Assembly (NCBI GenBank): GCA_020747065.1
Contig: JAGMVK010000005.1
Span: 310,001-374,000, forward strand
Direction: 5' to 3'
DNA: 64,000 nucleotides
Source of the DNA: Cadophora sp. MPI-SDFR-AT-0126
Taxonomy: Eukaryota; Ascomycota; Leotiomycetes; Helotiales; Ploettnerulaceae
This document shows, one piece after another, positions 55,501 through 64,000 of the stretch. The first letter of the stretch is position 1; every line of letters starts with the position of its first letter. The notes beneath the pieces are model-generated. The model saw only the letters and a program-made list of their open reading frames with translations. It did no database searches and was not told where the DNA came from. A program made the position numbers and the translations under genes.

Positions 55501-58500
55501 CAACGGCAACGTTGTTTGATCGAGCCTTGACAGCCCAGTCGAACATCCTGTTGATGGTGATGGATTGGTCGATGTTGATTCTTGGTCCGGTACCGATAGC
55601 AAGAGCCGTGTGGGCATCCTTGACACTGAATACGGATTGATCCTTGATAGGGAGCGATGGCTTGGATGAGAGAGTCTTGAGGAGGTGAGTGTACGAGTTG
55701 AGGACAGTTGAGAGATCCTCCTCAGAGTAGAGGTATTGTTGGGTAGTGACAGTTATCAAGGTGGTTCCATCAACTGCCAATTCGACGTCGAACTGCAAGT
55801 CGTATGGGTTGCTGGCATCTGAAGAAAGGAAGTCAGTATTGTCATTGAAAAGTGGTCAAATTGTTCTAGGACGTTGCGGAAAGAGTCCGGGCACTTACCT
55901 TGGAAGTCAACAACCTCAGCCTCACACTCGCCAATAGGCACGGAGCGAAGAGAGCCCATCTTGTAGTTCATGAGGACTTGGAAGAGCGGGTTGGAAGTGG
56001 TGCTGCGAGGAACCTCCAACTTGTCCAGGAGGACATTGTAAGGAATCTGAGAGTGCTCCAAAGCAGCAAGAGTCTTGTCTCTTGCCTGCTGAGTGAGCTT
56101 AGCGAAAGAGCGGGCGCCCTCGACCTTGAAGCGAAGAGGCAGCAAGTTGACAAAGAAACCGAGAGTGTCGACGTGATCGGGGTCGTTCTTGTTGGCATCT
56201 GTGATACCGATGCAGATGTCGTCGATGTTGAGGAGCTTGTGAAGCATGGTTTGAAGAGTTGCCAAGTGGAGATGGAAAGGTGTGACGCGCAATTTCTGAC
56301 TGGCTGCTTTGAGTGTGGCAGTGAAAGATGCGTCGAGTCTGGTCTCCATGATGCGGATGTTGTACTCGGTAAGGGGCTTTCTGGATTTGACGGTACCGAA
56401 GTCGAAAAGAGGCAATGTCTCTGGAACATCTGGGAACTCTTGGCGCCAGTATGCAACGTCTTTGCTGAGCGCCTGGTCGACAGTGGCCCGCTGTTTGTTG
56501 GCGTAGTCAATGTATTGGTACTTCAATGGAGCGAGCTTCTCTCCAGAGTAGATTGCCGCGATGTCTCGAACCAGGATCTGGGAACTGGTTGCATCCACCG
56601 CGATGTGGTGGAAACCCATGATAAGGACGTGGGAAGTTGGGCTCTCGATCAGAAGAGTGGCTTTCATGCTCTCAGCATTTTCCAGATCATAGCTATGGTC
56701 GTTGGTTCGGTTGAACTCCTCCTTGATCTGGGCCTCGCCAGTGTATGGCTTCTGCTCCATAACAAAAGGAGTCTTCTCAACAGCTCCCAAGTACGCGAGG
56801 TAGTTGGTCTTGTCAGTGAAGAAGGCGGTTCGGAGAGTCTCATGGCGGTCGATGAGATCGTAGAAGGCCTGGTTGAAGTCTGCAACGCGGAATGGACCCT
56901 TGATGCGGTAGGCGAGGGTGATATTGTAGGTAGCGGGGTTGGTGAGGAAAGACTGCAAGAACCACAATCGCTCTTGGGAGAAGGACATGCGTCCAACACG
57001 CTCCATTCCTGGCAATAATTCAATGCCATCATACTCACCAGTCTCTGAACCGGCCCGGGAGATCCAAGTGAAGTCCTCGCTCAGACCAGGGGTCGATGGA
57101 GGGGTAGCGAGGAGACTTGGAGTGCTTGCACCAGATGAAGCAGAGGCCTCAGAAGGCGGGGAAGTACCCTTGGTGATATCTGCAAGCTCCACTTCTTCGG
57201 TTGCTGCTACGATCTTGACAAGGGCGCCAGCCTCAGCGCAGAGAGTCTGGATGCTTCCGCCACCAAGAACCTTCAAGACAGGCATATCGACGTCGATTTG
57301 GCTCAAGAACCAGGATCGGATTTCCATTGCCATGAGCGAATCTACTCCCAATGCGAGGAGAGGCTGAGAGCATTCGATATTCTCAGCAGCGGCTTGCAGA
57401 ATACGGCTCATCTTCTGCACGAAGTCGCCCTGAATTATCTCGGCACGTGCCTCTGGTGAAGCAGCAGCTGCAAGGCGTTGCTTGATTGGAAGGGAAGATC
57501 CTCCAGCTGAGGATTGATCCTCGCCCTCTTCCTTGAGAACCATGTGGGAGAATCGGAGGTTAGATGCGTACCAAGGATTGTCGGCACCAGGAAGAGCGCT
57601 GTTGCGAGGAATACCCGTGATGACTAGAGAAAGCACAAAGTTAGCATTCGAATCAAGTCATCTCCAATCTTTGCGGATAGTTATTCATAGGGAAGGGTAA
57701 ATACGTACTATCATTGGAGTGTCCCGAGTCAGGGCGGCCACAAATGACACACTCAGCGAACATATCCAAGAACGCAGGTTCAGAGATAGCCATCCACTTC
57801 TGTCTCTTGAGAGAGCTCTCAAGGGCGGCATCTTGAGACACAACACCTATTCCGATGACCATACCAATGTGCATAACGGAAGCAGTCAAGCCACGTGCTC
57901 GGCGCTGAGCAGCAATAGTCTGCATGTATCCATTGGCAGCAAGGTAGTTGGATTGTCCACGGTTGCCGACAGTGTTAGCCAGGGAAGAGAACAGGATGAA
58001 GAAATCTAAATCACTGCCCTCGCCAAACAGCTCATCTAGCTGGTTCGTGCCATCAACCTTGGGCTTAAGAGAGATCTGGAAGTCCTCAAGGGTTATGTCG
58101 TTGAAGAGACGATCGGCGAGAACCATTGCGGCGTTAGCTACACCGGCAATCGGGGGCATTTGGCGGCAGATCTCCTCGTGGGTCTTGCGGAGCGAGGAGC
58201 CGTCCGTGACATCGCAGGCGAATATTTGAACGTTGCCACCGGCGGTTGCCATCTCGTCAAGCCAGGTCTGGTTGACTGATTTGGGGTTTCGGGTGGTGAG
58301 TGCCAGGTGCTTCGCACCGTTCTGGACCATCCATCTGCAGAGAGCTTGTCCGAGACCACCAGTGCATCCAACGAGGAGGTATGTCTTGTCTGCTCTGAAA
58401 AGCTCCTTGGTATTGATTGGTGCGATTTGGACGGATACTTCAGAGTCTTTGGTGAAGTCTAAAACCGCGGGGTAGGCGATTGTCTGAGAAGAGCTGGCGA

Positions 58501-61500
58501 CTTGAGAGAGCGACACGATTTCTGGGGTCTCAGATCGGTCCACGAAGTTGGCGGCGACAAAGTGAGCCTTGAGAAGTTCATCGTGGAGGCAGTCCGATAC
58601 TTTGTTGATGCCAGAGCTTGCTTTCTTGCCGAAGAGGTCATGGATCTTGGTGTTGATGCACTCATCGTTGCCTTGGAGAGCGGCAATGCTGGATGGTTGG
58701 TCAAGACCAGAGAAGTCCAACACCATGTCGATCTTCGCAGGGAGGATATTGCGCAAGACACGCTCTGGAGTGTGGGGGTTAATGTAGACAGTCTTTGATC
58801 CAGCTGGAACTGGTGTGGTCGATGCAGAAAATGTCTTGAGTCCAAGCGCTTCGGCAGTGGCCTGGAAAGCCGCTGCGAGGCTCTTGTCAGGTCCCAAGAA
58901 CAGAACCGTGGATCCATGACGAAGCTTGGAGAACAGAGCAGTGGACACGAAAGTGCTTGCCACCGACTCAATGAATTTGGGTGGTGAGTCGACCTTCACG
59001 TAGATTGGGACGACCTGCGAAGCTGGGACGTCGATGATGGAGGCGTTGATGTTAGAGAATGCAAGCACATCTTTGCCAGGTGCAATCTCTCCACCCTCAA
59101 CCACCTTACCGATAACCAAGTACATGTGCATATTCTCGCCAACCTTGATAGCGGAAAGTAGGGAATGAGTAACCTTGATCTTGATGGCGGAGGCATCCTT
59201 AGTAGCTGTCATCGAAAGGTATGGCTCCGAGAGAACATAGGAACCATCGGATTCCGAGACCACAACTTGAGTCTGAGAAGGCGAGACCTTCTTCTGAATA
59301 GCACGGCGGCGAGCATTCAGACGATCGTTGAGGACTTGGTCAGCAGTGATACGAGGAATCAAGAACTTTCCATTCTTGATGACCAATTCTGGCTCGGCTG
59401 TCCAGAGGATGTTAGGGCAGACAGCACGAATGGCATCGTCGGCGAATAGGCGAAGCGAGGCAGCGGCAATGAGATCGTTGCTAGTTTCAGCCTCGGATGG
59501 CTCGATATCCAAAAGCTGAAATTGGACGTGGGCGTACTCGGATTGGAGCCCGCGTCCGACACCGACCGACATGTTGGCATAGGCGTTCTCGAGTCTGCAT
59601 CCGGAAGTGACCCATAGGACTTGGCGGGCTTGGTCAACAACACTTTGTAGACCAGTGATGGTCTCCTGCTTCAAGTTCTTCCAGATGGGTTCATCCAAGT
59701 CCTGGACAAAGATGACTGAGGAGATAGGTGCAGTGTGGAGGTGAGCCTTCTGAATGGTGTCGACGAAGGAAAAAGTCGGGAGATCATTGCCCAAAAGTCT
59801 GCAAGATTCGTTGATGTAGGTGGTGATCTCTGCGTTTCGGGCTTGGTTGCCGCCGATAATGCAAATATCCTTGAGAGTGATTGGCAGTGTGGGCGGGCAA
59901 AGTGGCTCTCTCAAGAATTGAACTTCCTCAGACAAAGCCTGGGATAGAACAACGGAGGTCATGTACATTGGACGATCAGCCAAATCGTTGGTAACTTGAT
60001 CGACACCCGAGAAACCAGTCTCTTTCAGCAGAGAAGTCCATTGAGACATAGAAGCTGCAGGGCCGAAGCGGCGGCTATCTTCATCTCCCGCCCACCAAGC
60101 AGGCAAACCAAGAGTCATGAACTTGACGCGAAGGACATCTGGTACACTGATCTCTTGGAGGACGACATATCCACCGGGCTTGAGGAGCAGGCGGATGTTC
60201 TCCATGGTGCGCTGCAAGTTCTGAGAAGTTTGCACGACATTGGAAGCAATGATCATATCATAGGAGTGCTCTTCGAAGCCCTGCTCAGCGACATCTCCCT
60301 CGATCTCAAGCTGTTGGAACTTCATTTTGCTGGTCCACTTCTGCAGAGTCTCGCGGGCCCGGTCGAATGACTTATCGGTGGAATCGGTGAAAGCGTAGCT
60401 CTTGAAGAGGTGTCCGATTTCCTCGAAGACGCCCTTAGTGACAGCGCCGTTGCCAGCACCGACTTCCAGAATCTTCATTCCGGCATATCGGTGAACAACT
60501 TGTCCTACAGCGCGGCTCAAGGAGACGTTGGACTCCTTGATCTGCTGTCCGAGGGCGTAGTATCGGTTGAGCATGTCATCCTTCATCATGCACTCAAGCA
60601 AGTTCGTCTCGCCACGAACAACAGAAAGGAGGTTCTGTCCGACAGTGGTTATGAGCTGAATATCGACCTGATCTAGGTGCTTTGCAGCTTGCACCTCAAG
60701 CCACTCAGAATCATCCTCAGCCCACTCTGCACGAAGGGTGGGGTGCTGTCCATTCTCAACAACAGGGAAGAGATGATCGATGAACTGGAAGATTCTCTGG
60801 TGGTTCCATGAGAACGACTCAACCTCTTGGCGGGAAACAGAATGATTAAGTCTGCGCAGGTACATGAAAGCGAGGCGCTCGCACAAGTCGACGAGACTGG
60901 GCTCGGAGGATGTATCCTCGGAGGTCAGGACAATGTCCTGAGCAGTCTTGGTGACTTCTGGACGCCAGATGGTTTGCGAGTAAAGCTCTACGTCGTTGTC
61001 GGCATTGGCACGTTCCAAAGATGCTGTATGGAGTTAGTATTGGGCTGTTTGGAAGTGATGCAAAATGCTAAGAATTTTTGATGACTCTCAAGGGAATACT
61101 TACTGCAAGCCAAGCCTTCAATTTGCATGCGTGGTGCACCGTTGGTAGAATCGCACATTTCAATATCGGCGACGATCTTCATGTTCTCGTTGCTGGTAAT
61201 GAAGGTGTCGATTGTGACAGGAGTGGCCTCAGCAGCTTCATCGCGATCAGTGCTGATTCTCAGGCACTTGATACCAGTTGGGAGGTAGGGTGATGCCATT
61301 CCGCCGTCACCGGGGAAGTGGAGTGCAGCGAAGACAGTCTGAAAAGATGCATCCATCAATGCTGGGTGCATCATGGCGGGCATCTCGGGATCCTCTGGGT
61401 ACTCGATGGCAGTTGCCGTTGCTCTGTTCATCCGTCTGTCAATGCTGGTAAGACGATTGAACAGTCCAGTGTAGTTGAAACCGATTTCCACAAGCGAGTT

Positions 61501-64000
61501 GTAGAAACTCTCGACATTGAGAGAACTGAGCAAGACAGGTGTGTCGTCTCGAACAGGCAGGATAATATCCGGGGTGTTGGAATCGGCCAACACCACACGC
61601 ATACGACCCTTCATGTTCAAATCCCAGTTGTCGGCATCGACACCAACAGCAGAGAAGATAGCAAACTCAGCCTCGATGAAGTTCTCGCCATTGAGGGGTC
61701 CCTCGTGGGTCTTCTTGAGCGTCAAAAGAGTGTCCACACCAGTAGAGCCTTCCTCCAAAGCGATGGCGCGGGACAACTCAATGTCCAACAGCTCCACCAG
61801 CTTTGTTGGGTGGTCCTTAGCGAGATCCTTTGATGCCTCCAAAGCCATGACGAGGTAGGCAGCTCCAGGGTAGACGATTTGGCCCTGGACCTTGTGGCCG
61901 GCGAGCCAAGGGGTCTCAGAGACTCGGACGGTGTTGCGGTAGCGCATGTCGTGCTCGAGATCATCTGGGAGTTGAGCGCCGAGGAGATCGTGGCGAGGCT
62001 TGCTACGTTGGCGGTACTTGCGGGAGTAGCGGGTTTCTCCCCAGTAGATCTGAGAATGATCCCAAGCATATGTCGGGAGACCGGTCGCCAACACTGGGGA
62101 GACACCAGCTTGGTAAGAGCGGATGTACTCATCAGTGGTGATCTCGGATGGTGCCTTGTAGTTCATAAGTCCACCCAGGCAGTTGGCCATGGCGCCGATG
62201 TCGTTAGTGAAGCGTGCGAGGGTACCGCCATATGGAAGGTTAGATCCAGTAGCAGCTTTGAAGGTCTGGAGGAATGGTCCCTTGAGAGCAGTGTGAGGGC
62301 CAACTTCGATGGCGAAATCGAAGGCCTCCTCGCCGAGAACAGCCTGCTCGACAGCAGTAGAGAAGAGAACTGGCTTCAGCATGTTGTCCTTCCAGTACAC
62401 ACTGGTCAAAGCCTTTAGGTCCATCTCATCGACGATTGGGTCACCAGTGACACTGGAAACCCAGGTGCATTCCTCGAATGGGAGCTTTGGTTGGATGCGG
62501 CAAGCTCTGAGCGAAGCCATGTACGGAACGGAAACGGGGTTCATGTGTTGAGAGTGGTAAGCCTTGTTTACCTTCAAAGCTCGGGCAAAAATGCCTCTCT
62601 CGTCAAGCATGGCCTTGGCCTCCTTCACGGCATCGACATCACCTGAAAGAGTAACACTCTCAGGAGCATTGCTTGCAGCGACTTGGATACGACCAACTAG
62701 AGCTGGGTGGCAGCAGAATTCATCTGCGTCCTCGTGGGAGAGACCAGCAGCCAACATAGTTCCTTCCTTACCAGATGGACCCTGGGCAAGTTTGGTGTGG
62801 AGACCACGGTAGTAGGCGATTTTGATGGCTTCGGAAGCATTGACAACACCTGCAGCGTAGGCAGCACCGATCTCACCACTGGAGTGCCCGACAACGGTAG
62901 TGAAAGTGTGTCCGACAGAACGAAGGATGTCGACAAGCATAACTTGAACAGCAGTGCATACTGGTTGCGAGAATTCAGCTTCGTCGATTCGCTTACCAGC
63001 TTCCTTGTCACAGATGACTTGCTCGAGAGTCCAAGCAGGTCCATCTGGAAGCTCAGAGAGAGCAGCATCCAGTCCGACAATCGATTGCTTGGCCATGGAA
63101 GAAGAGAGTATGAGCTCACGACCCATGTTGGCCCATTGAGCACCTTGTCCAGTGAAAACACCTAGGATACGGGCCTTCTTGGATCGGTTGTCTCGGCGCT
63201 TTCCGATGGAGGCAGGAGGGCTTTGCTTGGTCTTCTCGATCACCGCTGCCATGTTTGCAAGGAGTGCCTCTCGGGTAGGACCTGAGAAGGAGACCTTGAG
63301 TGCCAACTCAGAACGACGGTTTTGAAGGGTCCAGGCAAGATCGTTAAGGTTGATCTGCTCGTTCTTCTCGATGAAATCGTGAAAGTTGGATACCATGGCG
63401 GCGAGAGATGCCTCGTTATTGGCAGATAGAACCAAGGGGATCGCAAGTGGAGCCTGAGTTGAAGCTGGCATCAATTGCTTACGCGAAAGTGTTGGAGCTG
63501 GGTGGTAGCTTTCAACAATGGCGTGAGCATTCGTTCCCCCGAATCCGAAGCAGTTCACTGAGGCTCGGCGTGGTTGTCCAGCTGGAGGAGCGGGCCAAGC
63601 TTGAGTCTCGGTAGCGAGTGCGAGGTGGTCAAGGAGAGGGAGGATCTTGGGGTTGTAGCTCTGGAAAAGCAGGTTACCTGGGATGACACCAAGTCTGATG
63701 GCATTGGCGGTCTTGATCAGACCAGCAAGACCAGCAGTTCCTTCTGTGTGGCCCATGGCTGTCTTGACGGAGCCTACAAGCAAGTTCTCGCCCTCTCTCT
63801 TGATGGTCTCAGAGAAGAAAGCATCGCGAATACCGTTGGCTTCGATTGGGTCACCGGCTGGGGTTCCAGTACCGTGAGCCTCAAAGTATTGTGGGCGATC
63901 CAGGGCAGAGAAGGGGTTCAAGCCGGCCTTCTTGTAGACTTGCTGAATCAGGTTGGTCTGAGCCTCGCCACTGGGCAAGGTTATGCCCTTGGTGCGGCCA
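52579..64000 (-). CDS. Hybrid PKS-NRPS megasynthase (5' end beyond window)
   Basis: Minus strand; exons 64000..61104, 61023..57709, 57623..55899, 55818..54670, 54615..53684 and 53628..52579 give about 3,689 visible residues, all phases matching. Order: KS C-terminal part (HGTGTPAGDPIEA, CFGFGGTNAHA), AT (FTGQGAQW, GHSSGE near 62880), DH (HKVQGQIVYP near 61890), C-methyltransferase (LEVGAGNG near 60460), degenerate ER (about 60000-58450), KR (GCTGGLGQ, then Ser and Tyr of SNYLAAN), ACP (GVDSLMAME near 57345), condensation (HHIAVDA), adenylation (YTSGTTGTPKG, YRTGD, NGKID), thiolation (GGNSM near 53815) and reductase (GATGFLG, YAASK). It builds a methylated reduced polyketide and joins it to one amino acid. 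The KS start with its active-site Cys lies outside the window. The amino acid is not predicted. Confidence 0.95.

Noticed and set aside
55900..57018. 372-codon open frame on the plus strand
   Set aside because: Opposite strand of the condensation domain of the megasynthase; a Val/Leu/Glu-rich shadow.
1..64000. tRNA genes, rRNA, CRISPR arrays, insertion sequences
   Set aside because: Looked for tRNA B-box-like words, direct repeat arrays and transposase motifs by eye and found none that held up. A tRNAscan or repeat search was not possible.

Overview
The window is nuclear DNA of a filamentous ascomycete (Pezizomycotina). The basis is the gene structure, with many short introns of about 45-150 nt carrying GT...AG ends, together with the gene families present: HET-domain proteins, a Zn(II)2Cys6 regulator, cellobiose dehydrogenase, Cip1, sedolisin protease and a hybrid PKS-NRPS. 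A leotiomycete-like plant-litter or plant-associated fungus would fit, but placement at class level is only inference. No prokaryotic or organellar features were seen.

Left part (0.2-19.5 kb): a secreted ferritin-like late-sexual-development-type protein (+), a secreted Cip1 homologue (-), an unknown multi-pass membrane protein (+), a DUF2235 alpha/beta-hydrolase (-), a TauD-type 2-oxoglutarate dioxygenase with seven exons (+), a 78-residue EF-hand-like protein whose first exon is only the ATG (-), an amino-acid transporter of the AAAP type (-) and an intronless, divergent transketolase-like protein (-).

Middle part (21.5-43.5 kb): a secreted sedolisin/tripeptidyl-peptidase (+), two HET-domain genes in tandem (+,+), a DUF3500 protein (-) divergent from a fumarylacetoacetate-hydrolase-family enzyme (+), a cellobiose dehydrogenase (+) and a Zn2Cys6 regulator (+). 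Cip1, cellobiose dehydrogenase and the sedolisin give the window a plant-biomass and secreted-hydrolase character. They are not clustered with one another.

Right part (48-64 kb): a secreted pepsin-fold protein that lacks the DTG signatures (-), then a very large PKS-NRPS megasynthase (-) that runs off the right edge. Its visible order is KS(C-terminal part)-AT-DH-MT-degenerate ER-KR-ACP-C-A-T-R. The ER is degenerate and the terminal R domain keeps its YxxxK motif. This suggests a polyketide-amino-acid product made with a trans-acting enoyl reductase and released reductively. The start of the gene and probably its tailoring genes lie beyond the right edge.

Several intervals of 2-4.6 kb (2.6-5.9, 8.7-11.3, 19.5-21.5, 32.5-35.4, 37.8-41.8, 43.5-48.1 and 49.4-52.6 kb) contain no gene I can support. 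Exon coordinates were worked out by hand from splice sites and reading frame. For every complete multi-exon gene the joined exons add up to a multiple of three with no internal stop.
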